A DNA stretch of 64,000 nucleotides from Nocardioides sp. B-3 (GCF_024703895.1 NZ_CP087968.1:1612001-1676000), one strand, 5' to 3'. Shown: positions 28,084 to 38,095, counted from the stretch's first letter. Translations and numbers: made by a program. Notes: generated from the letters alone by a model not told the origin.

Positions 28084-28977
28084 TCAACCAGCGGCGAGCG
28101 CGCGCACCACGGCACTGGGACTGGGGCGCCCGAGGTGCCCGGCCATCCACACGCTGGTCTCCACAACGGCATCGAGATCGACGCCGTGCTCGATGCCGAG
28201 ACCGTTCAGCATCCACACGAGGTCCTCGGTGGCGAGGTTGCCGGTGGCGCTCTTGGCGTAGGGGCAGCCGCCGAGGCCGCCCGCGCTCGCGTCGTACGTC
28301 GAGATGCCCTCCTGCAACGCCGAGTAGGTGTTCGCCGGGGCCCGGCCGTAGGTGTCGTGGAAGTGCATGGCGAGGTCGTCGATCTCCATGCCCGCCTGAC
28401 AGAACGCCGCGATCAGGTCCTTGACGTGTCCGGCGGTGCCGACACCGATCGTGTCGCCGAGGGAGAGCTGGCTGGCGCCGAGGTCGAACAGCCGCTTGCC
28501 GACGCTCACGACCTCGGTCGATGGGGACCGCGCCCTCCCACGGGTCGCCGAAGCACATGGAGACGTAGGCGCGGACGTCGAGCCCGGCCGCCCGCGCGCG
28601 ACGGTCGGCTCGAACATCGCGAACTGCTCGTCGAGGGAGCGGTTGAGGTTCTTCTGGGCGAACGTCTCCGTGGCGCTGCCGAAGATCGCGATGTGCTTGA
28701 GGCCGAGCTCGAGCGCGCGGTCGAGGCCGCGCTCGTTGGGGACGAGGACGGGCATGTCCTTCCCGGCATCACCGAGTGCGGTCATCACGTCGGCGGCGTC
28801 GGCGAGCTGCGGGACCCACTTCGGGTGCACGAAGCTGGTCGCCTCGACGATCGGGAGCCCGGCCGCGACGAGGCGCCCGATGAACTCGATCTTCACGTCG
28901 GTGGAGATGACGCCCTTCTCGTTCTGCAATCCGTCGCGGGCGCCGACCTCGTAGATCGTGACCTTCTTCGGGATCAT
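28084..28977 (-). CDS. mvaB: Hydroxymethylglutaryl-CoA lyase, with a compensated double frameshift
   Basis: 297 residues in one ORF. It cleaves HMG-CoA to acetoacetate and acetyl-CoA, the last step of leucine degradation. VTIYEVGARDGLQNEKGVIS holds the catalytic Arg-Asp pair, VEATSFVHPKWVPQ follows, MHFHDTYGRAPANTYSAL has the metal histidines, and GGLGGCPYAKSATGNLATED contains the catalytic Cys loop. Between about 28595 and 28520 the frame leaves and returns, garbling about 25 residues that should read RAYVSMCFGDPWEG. The start overlaps the stop of the carboxylase alpha gene (ATGA). Confidence 0.92.
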   Translation of the reverse strand: MIPKKVTIYEVGARDGLQNEKGVISTDVKIEFIGRLVAAGLPIVEATSFVHPKWVPQLADAADVMTALGDAGKDMPVLVPNERGLDRALELGLKHIAIFGSATETFAQKNLNRSLDEQFAMFEPTVARGRPGSTSAPTSPCASATRGRARSPSTEVVSVGKRLFDLGASQLSLGDTIGVGTAGHVKDLIAAFCQAGMEIDDLAMHFHDTYGRAPANTYSALQEGISTYDASAGGLGGCPYAKSATGNLATEDLVWMLNGLGIEHGVDLDAVVETSVWMAGHLGRPSPSAVVRALAAG

Positions 28978-30910
28978 GCGGACTCCTCCACCACGATGAG
29001 CGTTGCGCCGAGCGCGACCTGCTGGCCGGCCACGACGTTGACCTCGGTGACGGTCCCGGCGAAGGGCGCCTTGAGTGCGAGCTCCATCTTCATCGCCTCC
29101 ATGGCTCCCAGCGTCTCACCCTCGACAACCTGCTGGCCGACGGTGACGAGGACGTCGAGGACGGTCCCGGGCATGGGCGCGACGAGGGTGCCGTCGCCGA
29201 CCGCGGGACCGTGGTCGCCGAAGGCGTCGGGTCGTTCGAAGACGAACCGCTGCCCGTGCCACGACACCTCGACGGTGTGCGCCTGTGCGTTGACGATCGC
29301 CATCTCGTCGTGGCCCTCGATGGTGAGTACGGCGACGTGGTCGGCCAGCCTGCGCTCCCGCACCCGCCTGCCGTCGATGGTCTGGTTGGCGACGTCCACC
29401 TTCAGCTCATGGACCTCGCCGCCATGCTCGAGCGCGACCAGCGTCGGGGCCTTCGGACCGGCCGATCGCCAGCCGTCCGGGGCAAAGGGGCCGCCCGGAT
29501 CGGCCGCGAAGCGCGGGCTGTTCAGGGCGGCATCGACCCACGCGGCCAGCTTCAGGGGGATCTCGGCGCTCGGGGGTGGGACCTCGGCGCTGTCGAGCCG
29601 GGCCGTGTCGATCGTCGTGTCGCTGGAACTCGTCGCTCGCGGCCAACGCCCGGACGAAGCCGAGGTTGGTGGTCAGCCCGAGGACGGCGGAGCTGTCGAG
29701 CGCGGCCACGAGGTTGGCGCGGGCAGCCTCGCGGTCCTCGCCCCACGCGATCACCTTGCCGAGCATCGGGTCGAAGCTGGTGCTGACGACCCGGCCGGAC
29801 TCGAGCGCGTGGTCGACTCTCGCCGAGGAGGGCCAACGCACCAGGTCGGCGCGACCCGCCTGCGGCAGGAACCCGCCGAAGGAGTCCTCGGCGTAGACCC
29901 GCGCCTCGATGGCGTGGCCCTCGAGCGTGACGTCGCCCCGGTCGAAGCCGAGCTGCCCACCGTCGGCGATCCGGAGCTGCAGCTCGACCAGGTCGATGCG
30001 CTCACCGCGGACCCGCACGACCTCCTCGGTCACCGGGTGCTCGACCCGGAGGCGGGTGTTCATCTCGAGAAAGTAGATGCCCTCGCCGGAGGCCTCATCG
30101 ATGTCGCTGTCCGGGGAGGAACTCGACGGTGCCGGCGTTGGTGTAGCCGACCTCCGTCGCCGGGGCGACCGCGCTGCTGGTGACGAGCTCGCGCTGCGCC
30201 TCGGTGATCGTGGGAGCGGGCGCCTCCTCCAGCACCTTCTGGTGCCGGCGCTGCGTCGAGCAGTCACGCTCGAAGAGGTGCACCGCGTTCCCGTGCGCAT
30301 CGGCGAAGACTCGGACCTCGATGTGGCGGCCGTGCTCGACGTACTTCTCGATCAGGATCGTGTCGTCGCCGAACGCCGTGAGCGCCTCGCGCTTCGCGGC
30401 GGCCAGCGCTGCGGCGTACTCCCCCGGCTCCGGACGATCCGCATGCCCTTGCCACCGCCGCCGGCGGCGGCCTTCACGAGGACGGGATAGTTGTACGTCG
30501 ATGAGTCGGCGTCGACCGAATAGGACGACACCACGGGCACCCCGGCCGCGATGGCGATCTCGCGAGCGGCGTCCTTCTTGCCCATCTTGTCCATCACGTC
30601 GGCGCTCGGGCCGACCAGCACCGAGGCCGTCCGTGCCCTCGATGGCGCGGGCGAAGGTGGAGCGCTCGGAGAGGAAGCCGTAACCCGGGTGGATGGCGTC
30701 GGCGCCGATCTCGACCGCGGCGGCGACGATGGCGTCGATGTCGAGGTAGCTCGGCACCTCGATCGCATCATCGGCCGTGAGCACGTGCGGGGCTCGGCGA
30801 TCGGCGGCGGTGTGGATCGCGACCGTGCGGACGCCGAGGGCGGTGGCGGTGCGCATGATGCGGAGCGCGATCTCGCCGCGGTTGGCGATGAGCAGCTTGT
30901 CCATGCCCAT
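28974..30910 (-). CDS. Biotin-dependent acyl-CoA (methylcrotonyl-CoA) carboxylase alpha subunit, frameshifted
   Basis: About 645 residues. Biotin carboxylase domain: [47 protein letters not shown] (ATP-grasp glycine loop), [39 protein letters not shown]. The C-terminal biotinyl domain has [20 protein letters not shown] with the biotinylated Lys. Frame breaks lie near 30640, 30430, 30115 and 29625. The start ATG (30908-30910) overlaps the beta-subunit stop as TGATG. Position between the carboxyltransferase and mvaB argues for 3-methylcrotonyl-CoA carboxylase of leucine degradation rather than a general acetyl/propionyl enzyme. Confidence 0.9.
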
Positions 30911-32504
30911 CACATCCGGAAGATGCCGTAGTTGGGAGCCGGGACCGGCACGCGCGGCGACCGCCAGTCCCATGCCGAGCACGCGGCGGGTGTCGGCGGG
31001 GTCGATGACACCGTCGTCCCAGAGGCGGGCGGTGGAGTAGTAGGGCGAGCCCTGCGTCTCGTACTGCTCGCGGATCGGCGCCTTGAACGCCTCGACCTGC
31101 TCCTCGGTCTCGAGGTCGGTGCGGACGGTGGCGAGCACGCCGGCCGCCTGCTCCCCGCCCATCACCGAGATGCGCGCGTTGGGCCACATCCACAGGAAGC
31201 GCGGATCGTAGGCGCGCCCGCACATGCCGTAGTTGCCGGCACCGAACGAGCCGCCGATGACGACGGTGAACTTGGGGACCACGCTGCACGCGACGGCCGT
31301 GACGAGCTTGGCGCCGTCGCGGGCGATGCCGCGGTTCTCGTATTCGCGGCCGACCATGAAGCCGGTGATGTTCTGCAGGAACACCAGCGGGATGCCGCGC
31401 TGGTTGCACAGCTCGATGAAGTGCGCTCCCTTGAGCGCCGACTCGCTGAAGAGGATGCCGTTGTTGGCGATGATCCCGACGTCGTAGCCGTGGATCTTCG
31501 CGAAGCAGGTGACCAGCGTCTCGCCGTACAGCTTCTTGAACTCGTGCATCCGGCTGCCGTCGACGATGCGACGGATGACCTCGCGGACGTCGTACGGCGT
31601 GCGCGTGTCCGTCGGCACGACGTCGTAGAGCGATTCCGGGGGCTCGTGCGGCTCCTCGACCTCGGCTTCGACCGCTGGTTGAGCAGGGCGCCCAGCGCCC
31701 GTGTCGAAACCAAGGTTGCGAGGCAGCGTCGCGACGATACTGCGCACGATCCGCAGTGCGTGCGCGTCGTCGTCGGCGAGGTGGTCGACGACGCCGGAGG
31801 TGCGGGCGTGCACGTCGCCGCCGCCGAGGTCCTCAGCCGTCACGACCTCCCCGGTCGCGGCCTTCACCAGCGGCGGCCCGCCCGGGAAGATCGTGCCCCG
31901 GTTCTTCACGATCACGGACTCGTCGCTCATCGCCGGGACGTAGGCGCCACCGGCGGTGCACGAGCCCATGACGCTGGCGATCTGCGGGATGCCGCGACCG
32001 CTCAGGTTGGCCTTGGTTGTAGAAGATCCGGCCGAAGTGCTCGCGGTCGGGGAAGACCTCGTCCTGCATCGGCAGGAACGCGCCGCCGGAGTCTACGAGG
32101 TAGATGCACGGCAGGTGGTTGTCGCTGGCGATCGTCTGCGCGCGCAGGTGCTTCTTGACCGTCATCGGGTAGTAGGTGCCGCCCTTGACGGTCGCGTCGT
32201 TGGCGACGATCACCACCTCGCGGCCCTCGACCCGGCCGATCCCGGTGACGACGCCGGCAGCGGGGACTGCATTGAGCTGGCCCGCGTCGGCGCCGTACAT
32301 CCCCGTCGCGGCCAGCGGGCTCAGCTCGAGGAAGGGGCTGCCCGGGTCGAGCAGCCGGTCCACGCGGTCGCGCACCGGGAGCTTGCCGCGGTCGGTGTGC
32401 TTGGTCCGCGCGCTCTCGGAGCCGCCGAGGCGAACCAACGCCGGGCGCTCGCGCAGGTCGTCGACGAGGTCACGCATGCTCGGAGCGCCTTGGGTGGTGG
32501 TCAC
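30910..32504 (-). CDS. Methylcrotonyl-CoA carboxylase beta (carboxyltransferase) subunit, frameshifted
   Basis: About 530 residues. Carboxyltransferase hallmarks: [116 protein letters not shown]. The [23 protein letters not shown] pattern is that of MCC beta rather than propionyl-CoA carboxylase. Frame breaks lie near 32010 and 30945. Around residue 265 a repeat (31677-31711) is inserted in frame and encodes about 12 residues in the linker. The palindrome at 32511-32530 lies just before the start. Confidence 0.92.
31677..31711 (-). repeat. GGTTTCGACACG...CTCAACC repeat inserted in the MCC beta gene
   Basis: Read on the minus strand: GGTTTCGACACGGGCGC, TGG, GCGCCCTGCTCAACC, 35 bp with a GGGCGC/GCGCCC hairpin core and GGTT/AACC ends. 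It is in frame and encodes [13 protein letters not shown] in the variable linker between the two carboxyltransferase halves. Related copies are at 52784-52802 and 37372-37404. Repeats of this form are common in Nocardioides-type genomes. Confidence 0.7.
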
Positions 32505-32510
32505 GTCCGC

Positions 32511-32530
32511 AGGTTAGCGATCGTTAACCT
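32511..32530. promoter_or_regulatory. Candidate LiuR-type TetR operator before the leucine-degradation operon
   Basis: AGGTTAGCGA/TCGTTAACCT, a 20-bp palindrome with one mismatch pair, six bases upstream of the MCC beta start and overlapping the stop of the convergent-side sensor kinase gene. It matches the site at 36243-36258 (GTTAACGAGCGCTAAC) in front of the TetR gene at 36267, with the common form GTTA[GA]CGA[TG]CG[TC]TAAC. Confidence 0.75.
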
Positions 32531-33706
32531 ACGGCGTCCAGTGGGAAGGTCCCGGTCAGGCTGGTCCCGCGCCCCGGAGCCGTGTCGAGGACGATCGTCC
32601 CGCCCGCCGCGGCCGCTCGCGCCTCCATGCCGAGCAGCCCGCCGGTCGACACGGACCCGGGGTCGAAACCGCGGCCGTTGTCACTCACCGTGAAGACGAG
32701 CCGCGGCCTCCCCTTCACCGTGATGTGAACGTCGCTGGCGCCGGAGTGCTTGGCCGCGTTGGTCAGCGCCTCCATGATGCAGAAGTAGGCGGCGACCTCG
32801 ATCTGCTGCGCCGGCCGGGGGAAGGAGTCGGCGTCGAGCGTGACTGGCACGACCGAGCGGCGGGCGGCGGACTGGATGGCTGCCACCGGGCCGCGCTCTG
32901 TCAGCAGGGGTGGGTAGACCCCGCGAGCCAGCTCCCGCAGCTCGGCGAGCACGTCAAGGTTGTCGTGGGACAGCTGCTTCAGCAGCGCCTCGGCCGACTC
33001 CGTGCGCCCCGCCGACATCTCCTTGCGGGCGCGCTCCATGGTCACGCTCATCGCCAGCAACCGCTGCTGTGCACCGTCGTGCAGGTCGCGCTCGAGGCTG
33101 CGCCCGGCCGCGTCGGCGACCTCGACCACGCGTGCGCGACTGACGCAGCTGGTCCGACTGGTCCCGGAGGCGGCGGTAGGCGTTGCGCACCGGAAGATCA
33201 CGATGAGGTAGGTGGCGGGCAGCGCAGACCCGATGACGACCGCGTTGACCACCCAGTTCTCGTTGACGTTGGCGACCCGCCGCCACTCCGACAGCGCGGC
33301 CAGCGACGCACTGCCGACGATCGCGTTGACCATCAGGACGGCCAGCCAGCCGCGCGAGACGTAGGGGAAGCCCACCGGGAGCGGGATCAGCATCAGGATC
33401 GTCGTCAGCGCGACCGGGTTGGGCGTGCTCCAGGTGCCCGACGACGGCGAACGCCGTCGCCGAGAGGGCCAGCGCGAGGACGCAGGCCACGTCGCCGTAC
33501 CGGCGCGTCATCGGCAAGGAGGCGAGCAGGAGGGCCTCCGCCACCGCCATGGCCACCGGGTCGATGAGCACGGCGGTGTGGCGGAAACCGAGCGCGTAGG
33601 CGGTCCCCGGGACGACGAAGGACATGGTCAACGCGATGTAGTTGAGCCGCATCAGCCGGGCGAGATCGGGGTCTGCCCCCGACCACCGCGGGACGAGTCG
33701 CGTCAT
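32524..33706 (-). CDS. Two-component sensor histidine kinase (NarL/HisKA_3 type), frameshifted
   Basis: About 394 residues. The N-terminal half has six or so membrane helices (YIALTMSFVVPGTAYALGF, VACVLALALSATAFAVVGHL, GWLAVLMVNAIVGSASLAAL). The dimerisation domain has RSLERDLHDGAQQRLLAMSV with the phospho-accepting His, and ELARGVYPPLLTERG. The ATPase domain has MEALTNAAKHSGASDVHITV (N box) and FTVSDNGRGFDPGSVSTGGL (G1). Frame breaks lie near 33425 and between 33150 and 33195. It overlaps the response regulator by 4 bases (ATGA). The signal is unknown. Confidence 0.85.
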
Positions 33707-34397
33707 CCCCGCTGCCTGACGCCGCCGACGCCGGCCTCGCTCAGGAAGACCGGGGGTGGCGGCGACGCGCCGGTGGACGGGCGCGTCGGCAGGCAGATCG
33801 AGCTTGCTGAGGATCGAGTTGATGTGCTTCTCCACCGCGCGGTCGGTCACCACGAGCTCGGCCGCGATGGCCGCGTTGGTCATCCCGCGGGCCACCATGG
33901 CGAGCACCTCCAGCTCGCGCGGTGTCAGCCGGTCGAGCACGGAGTGGGGGCGGCGCGTGCTGGTCGCGACCGGGGCGTCGACGACGAGCTGGTCGATGAC
34001 CGAACCTCCGGCAGCCACGATGCGCAGGGCAGAGACGAGCTCGTCGACATCGGCCACCCGCTCCTTGAGGAGGTAGCCCCGGCCGTCGCTGCCGTCGCGC
34101 ACCGGGTCCGGGGGCGTATTCGACGTCGGAGTACTGCGTCAGCGCCACCACCCCGATCTCGGGATGCGTCCTGCGCAGCTGAGTGGCCGCCCTGATCCCC
34201 TCGTCGGTGAAGTCGGGCGGCATCCGGATGTCGGTCAGGACGAGGTCGGGCGCATGCGCGTCGACCGCCGCGAGGAGCTCGGGCAGGCTCGTCGCCGTGG
34301 CCACGACGTCGATGTCGTCATAGGCCTCGAGCAGCGCGAGGACGCCCGCTCGGAGCAGATCGCCATCTTCGGCCAGCACGAGACGGATTGACTGCAC
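33703..34397 (-). CDS. LuxR/NarL-type response regulator, frameshifted
   Basis: About 231 residues. The receiver domain has RLVLAEDGDLLRAGVLALLE (acidic pocket) and DLVLTDIRMPPDFTDEG with the phosphorylated Asp; GYLLKERVADVDELVSALRI has the conserved Lys. The DNA-binding domain is LTPRELEVLAMVARGMTNAA, VVTDRAVEKHINSILSKLDL. Frame breaks lie near 34110 and near 33750; the second hides the true C-terminus VFLSEAGVGGVRQRG, whose TGA overlaps the kinase ATG. It pairs with the downstream kinase. Confidence 0.86.
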
Positions 34398-34551
34398 GGG
34401 CGCAGCCTAATCACGGAGCCGGGCTCCGGTCGGTAGAGCAAGCACCACTGTTCGGGCAGCGTTTTCCAAGTGTGGTGCTGGCACCACTGACCGAGGGCGG
34501 GCGGTTGGCCCAGACTTCCGACAGACGTGCGGATGCGTCATTGGGGAAAAT

Positions 34552-34584
34552 GCGGTGGGCCGCGCCGGGGGTCCGGCCCACCGC
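34552..34584. other. Hairpin in the 275-bp gap between the response regulator and the 34673 gene
   Basis: GCGGTGGGCCG (34552-34562) / CGGCCCACCGC (34574-34584), 11-bp perfect arms. On the minus strand it is followed by CATTTTCCCC. A weaker repeat AGCACCAC (34441-34448) / GTGGTGCT (34472-34479) lies upstream. I see no credible gene in 34398-34672; it should hold the promoters of both flanking operons. Confidence 0.45.
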
Positions 34585-34631
34585 CATCAAGGCGAAGTCC
34601 TGTTCGAGCATCGCGCTCCTTCGCCCGGCGG

Positions 34632-34645
34632 TATAACGTGTTCTA
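34632..34645. promoter_or_regulatory. KstR-like operator candidate
   Basis: TATAACGTGTTCTA fits TnnAACnnGTTnnA, the consensus described for the mycobacterial/rhodococcal cholesterol regulator KstR. It lies 28 bp before the ATG at 34673. No kstR gene is in the window, so the assignment is by motif only; a related TetR regulator is equally possible. Confidence 0.45.
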
Positions 34646-34672
34646 GTTTCCGTCGCACCCGAGGAGCGCGCC

Positions 34673-35744
34673 ATGATCTCCACCGTCGTCTGGGGCATCG
34701 GCAATGTCGGCCGCGCCGCGATCCGCGCCGTACACGCTCATCCAGGTCTCGAGCTCACCGCCGTGGTGGTGCGCGACCCGGAGAAGGTCGGCCGCGATGC
34801 CGGCGACGTCGCCCAGCTCGGGTCCCCGATCGGACTGGCCGCGACCGACGACCTCGACGCCGTCCTCGCGACCCGGCCCCGGGCGGTCTTCTACGCCGTG
34901 ACCGGCGACGGGCGCGACCGGGAGGCCTCCGCCGAGCTGCTGCCCCTGCTCTCCGCCGGCTGCGCGGTGGTCACCACCTCGCTCTACGCCCTCTACGACC
35001 CGCGCAACGCGCCGGCCGAGCTGCTCGAGCCGCTCAACACCGCGATCTCCGAGGGCGGCGGCCGGCTGTTCGTCAACGGTGTCGACCCGGGTTGGGGCAA
35101 CGACATCCTGCCGGCGCTGGTCACGGGAGTCGCGACAGCCATCGACGTGGTCCGCTGCCGGGAGATCTTCGACTACTCGACGTACGACGCCGAGGACTCG
35201 GTGCGCTACCTCGTCGGCATGGGGCAGCCGATGGACTACGAGCCGATCATGACTGCGGCCACGATCCCCACGATGATCTGGGGCGGCCGAGGTCCGGATG
35301 CTCGCCCGCGCCCTCGGCGTCGAGCTCGACGAGATCCGCGAGACGCTCGACCGCCGCGCGCTCGACGAGACCGTCACCACGAAGGCGATGGGCGACTTCG
35401 AGGGCGGCACCCGGGGCGCGGTGCGCTTCGAGGTCCGGGGGATCGTCGCCGGCGAGCCGCGGATCGTGATCGAGCACGTCACCCGCATCCACCCGAGCGC
35501 CGCCCCCGACTGGCCACAGGCGCCCAACGGCATCGGCGGGCACCGCGTCGTGATCGAGGGTCGGCCGCGCATCGAGCTGACGATGGAGGCCACCGACGAG
35601 GACGGCAACGCCTCGGCCGGTGGCAACGCCACCGCGGTCGGGCGTCTCGTCAACGCGCTCGACTGGCTGGTCGCAGCCGAGCCCGGCGTCTACGACGCCT
35701 TCGACGTCCCGTTGCGGCCCGCGACCGGACGCTTGGGAGCCTGA
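34673..35744 (+). CDS. Dihydrodipicolinate reductase-like NAD(P)-dependent amine dehydrogenase, frameshifted
   Basis: About 357 residues. The N-terminal Rossmann fold has STVVWGIGNVGRAAIRAVHA (GxGxxG), then ELTAVVVRDPEKVGRDAGDV and PRAVFYAVTGDGRD. The C-terminal part includes LFVNGVDPGWGNDILPALVT and GGTRGAVRFEVRGIVAGEPR. The closest described relatives are 2,4-diaminopentanoate dehydrogenase-like proteins and unassigned actinobacterial DapB-like oxidoreductases; it is not DapB itself. One frame break lies near 35290. It is followed after 1 bp by the CMD-family gene, forming an operon behind the KstR-like site. Substrate unknown. Confidence 0.7.
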
Positions 35745-35745
35745 C

Positions 35746-36247
35746 GTGCTGCGCATCGACCTGCCCGAGGACAAGGACCCGATCGGCTTCGTCTGGGGCG
35801 AGATGGTGCCCGAGATCGGTGCGGCCGCGTCCGGCTTCTCGCTCGCCGTCTACGCCCACACGACGCTCGGCCTGCGCGAGTTCGAGGCGGCCCGGCTCCG
35901 GATGGCGCAGGTCAACGGTTGTGTCTTCTGCCTCGACTGGCGCACGGACCGCGACGGCGAGACCGTCGAGGACTCCTTCGCCGACGCGGTCACCGAGTGG
36001 CGGACCACCGACGCGTTCGACGAGCGCACCCGGTTGGCGGCCGAGTATGCCGGAGCGCTACGCGCTGGCCCACCACGGTCTCGACGACGATTTCTGGGAG
36101 CGGATGCATGCGGCGTACGGCGATGCCGAGATCGTCGAGCTGAGCATGTGCCCGGGCTCGTGGCTCGCCTTCGGCCGGCTCAACCACGTCCCGGGCATCG
36201 ACGGCGTGTGCGTGCTGCCGTCGACGCTGCAGCGGAAGCCGAGTTAA
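35746..36247 (+). CDS. Carboxymuconolactone decarboxylase (CMD/AhpD-like) family protein, frameshifted
   Basis: About 167 residues, GTG start. The AhpD-like core has LREFEAARLRMAQVNGCVFC with a CxxC-like pair (GCVFCLDWR), followed by DERTRLAAEYA and, after a frame break near 36050, ERYALAHHGLDDDFWERMHA and ELSMCPGSWLAFGRLNHV. Members act as thiol peroxidase partners or as decarboxylases; which applies is unknown. It follows the amine-dehydrogenase-like gene with a 1-bp gap. Its TAA stop lies inside the TetR operator at 36243-36258. Confidence 0.75.
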
Positions 36248-36258
36248 CGAGCGCTAAC
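36243..36258. promoter_or_regulatory. Operator of the TetR gene, matching the leucine-operon site
   Basis: GTTAACGAGCGCTAAC, an imperfect palindrome ending 8 bp before the TetR ATG at 36267. Shared positions with 32511-32530 include the flanking CT (TAACCT). It is the second of the two copies I found and supports autoregulation plus control of the leucine-degradation operon. Confidence 0.72.
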
Positions 36259-36266
36259 CTCTGGGC

Positions 36267-36845
36267 ATGACCAGCCGGCGCGAGCAGATCCTCGACATCG
36301 CCGCCGACCTGTTCGCGCACCGCGGCTTCCACGGCGTCTCGGTCGCCGAGCTCGGGGCGGCGTGCGGCATCTCCGGGCCCGCGCTCTACAAGCACTTCCC
36401 GAGCAAGGATGCGGTGCTCGCCGAGATGCTGGTGTCCATCAGCGAACGGTTGCTCGCGGAAGGGACGTCGCGCGTGCAGGCCGCGTCGGACGCGCGATCG
36501 GCCGTCGAGGCGCTGGTCGAGTGGCACATCGAGTTCGCGCTCATGCACCGCGCGCTCATCGTCGTCCAGGACCGCGACTGGTCGTCGCTGCCGGAGACGG
36601 CACGCGAGCGGGTGCGCAGCCTGCAGCGTGAGTACGTCGACGTGTGGGCCGACCAGCTCCGGCGGGTGCACCGCGGGCTGCGCACGGATCGTGCCCGGGC
36701 GATGGCGCACGCCGCCTTCGGGTTGCTCAACTCGACACCGCACAGCGGCTTGATCCCGGACAGCCAGATGCACGATCTGCTGCGGGGGATGGCGCTCGGT
36801 GCGCTACTGCCACCCGACCGCGACCCGATAGGCTCGAAGGCATGA
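36267..36845 (+). CDS. TetR family regulator, probable leucine-degradation (LiuR-like) regulator
   Basis: Intact, 192 residues. HTH: RREQILDIAADLFAHRGFHG, VSVAELGAACGISGPALYKH, FPSKDAVLAEML. The ligand domain (EALVEWHIEFALMHRALIVV, RVRSLQREYVDVWADQLRRV) is typical of TetR proteins that sense acyl-CoA or CoA esters. A palindrome just upstream is shared with the methylcrotonyl-CoA carboxylase operon 3.8 kb away, so I infer it represses that operon. The stop overlaps the ferritin start (ATGA). Confidence 0.82.
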   Translation: MTSRREQILDIAADLFAHRGFHGVSVAELGAACGISGPALYKHFPSKDAVLAEMLVSISERLLAEGTSRVQAASDARSAVEALVEWHIEFALMHRALIVVQDRDWSSLPETARERVRSLQREYVDVWADQLRRVHRGLRTDRARAMAHAAFGLLNSTPHSGLIPDSQMHDLLRGMALGALLPPDRDPIGSKA

Positions 36846-37361
36846 AGCTCAGCGAGAAACTCGAGAAGGCGTTCAACGCTCAGATCACCCCCGGAGTTCC
36901 GGGCCTCCTTGACCTATCGCCAGCTCGCCATCGAGCTCGAGCTGATGGACCTGCCCGGCATGGCCACGTGGCTGCGGCACCGGGCGGACGAGGAGATCGT
37001 GCACGCCAACAAGTTCATCGACCACGTCGCCGCTCGTGACAACCACCCGGTCATCGGCGCCACCACGGCCCCCAAGGTCAAGGTGTCGTCGGTGCTCGAC
37101 GCCTTCCGGGCCGCGCTGGCGCACGAGGAGAGAGTCTCGGAGTCGATCCGCGAGCTCTACCGCACCGCCGAGTCCGAGGGCGACCTCGACTCCCGCCCGC
37201 TGCTCAACTGGTTCCTCGAGGAGCAGGTCGAGGAAGAGGCCGCCGTCAAGGAGATCGTCGGGCGCGTGACCATGATCAAGGACGACGGCCCCGGCCTGCT
37301 GCGCCTCGACGAGGAGCTCGGCGCACGCCCGGTCGCGACCACGGAGCCGAAGAGGGGCTGA
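36842..37361 (+). CDS. Ferritin (Ftn/bacterioferritin-like), frameshifted near the start
   Basis: About 172 residues. The four-helix ferritin ligands are visible: LTYRQLAIELELMDLPGMAT, WLRHRADEEIVHANKFIDHV (E-x-x-H), LAHEERVSESIRELYRTAES and NWFLEEQVEEEAAVKEIVGR. The N-terminus MKLSEKLEKAFNAQI is in another frame from residue 20 on, so one indel lies near 36890. It stores iron as ferric oxide. The start overlaps the TetR stop, which may be coincidental packing; a link between iron storage and leucine catabolism is not implied. Confidence 0.86.
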
Positions 37362-37371
37362 AGCAGCCGGC

Positions 37372-37404
37372 GGTCGAGGGGGCGCGCAGCGCCCGTCACG
37401 AGCC
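37372..37404. repeat. GC-rich interspersed repeat at convergent gene ends
   Basis: GGTCGAGGGGGCGCGCAGCG and the following CCCGTCACGAGCC have a GGGCGC-GCA-GCGCCC hairpin core and near-palindromic ends. It is a diverged relative of the repeat at 31677-31711. It spans the stop codon of the SWIM gene, so that protein's last residues (GDGGS) come from the repeat. Confidence 0.5.
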
Positions 37405-38095
37405 CCCGTCGCCCAGCAGCAGGGCCGGGTCCCGCGCCGCGCGCAGGGCGGCCTCCTCGGCGATCGCGAGGTCGTCGACACCGCCCTCACCACCGTCGTC
37501 GACCCGGCCGTCACTGTCGCTCCGATCACGACCGGCGCCGGCGAGGTTGAGTGCGTGCAGCCGCGCCAGCACCTCGTCTCGCGGCAGCCCGCGCAGCTGG
37601 AAGAGCACGAACGGATCGCGCTGGATCAGCCACCCGAGCTGGGTGAGGGCGGCCAGCGCGTGCGGGCAGGGATCCAGCCAGGGCGTCGCACGTGCAGGCC
37701 GAGCCCAGCTCACCGCCGTAGGGCAGGAGCTCGACCCCGGCCTCCTCGACCGCCTCGACGAACGGGTGCGGGAGCTCGCCCGACATCAGGGCGCCGATGC
37801 GCCCCGCCTCCGCGGCGATGAGCTCGACCAGGACGGACTGGTCGGCCTCCGCGAGCACCGGCACGCTCCCGGTGACCGTGAAGGCGTCGTCCCGGTCGAA
37901 CACGGCGGCCACGAAGGAGCCACTCTCGATGGTGATCGCACCGACGTCGCCACCACGCGCGTGCGCGCGACCACGCTTGAGCTCGGCGGAGGAGAACGCG
38001 GCCTCCTCGACCGCGCGCAGGAAGGCCTTGCTCCACCACGTGCCGCCGGTCCGGGCGCGACCGGGCGCGAACCGCGGGTGCGTGACGCCGGACAT
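37396..38095 (-). CDS. SWIM zinc finger protein, frameshifted
   Basis: About 233 residues. The SWIM motif CxC...CxH is split by a frame break near 37690: ELGSACTCD, then PWLDPCPHALAALTQLGWLI. The N-terminus (ARTGGTWWSKAFLRAVEEAA, FSSAELKRGRAHARGGDVGA) is typical of the actinobacterial SWIM proteins encoded next to SNF2 helicases. It probably binds DNA or a protein partner through the finger. The start overlaps the helicase stop as TGATG, so the two are co-translated. Confidence 0.82.

Noticed and set aside
28135..32158. Long plus-strand frames opposite the carboxylase genes
   Set aside because: Antisense shadows of mvaB and the carboxylase genes; no recognisable domain.
34388..34636. 82-codon plus-strand ORF in the gap before 34673
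   Set aside because: No ribosome binding site or domain, and it overlaps hairpins and the likely promoters of both neighbours.
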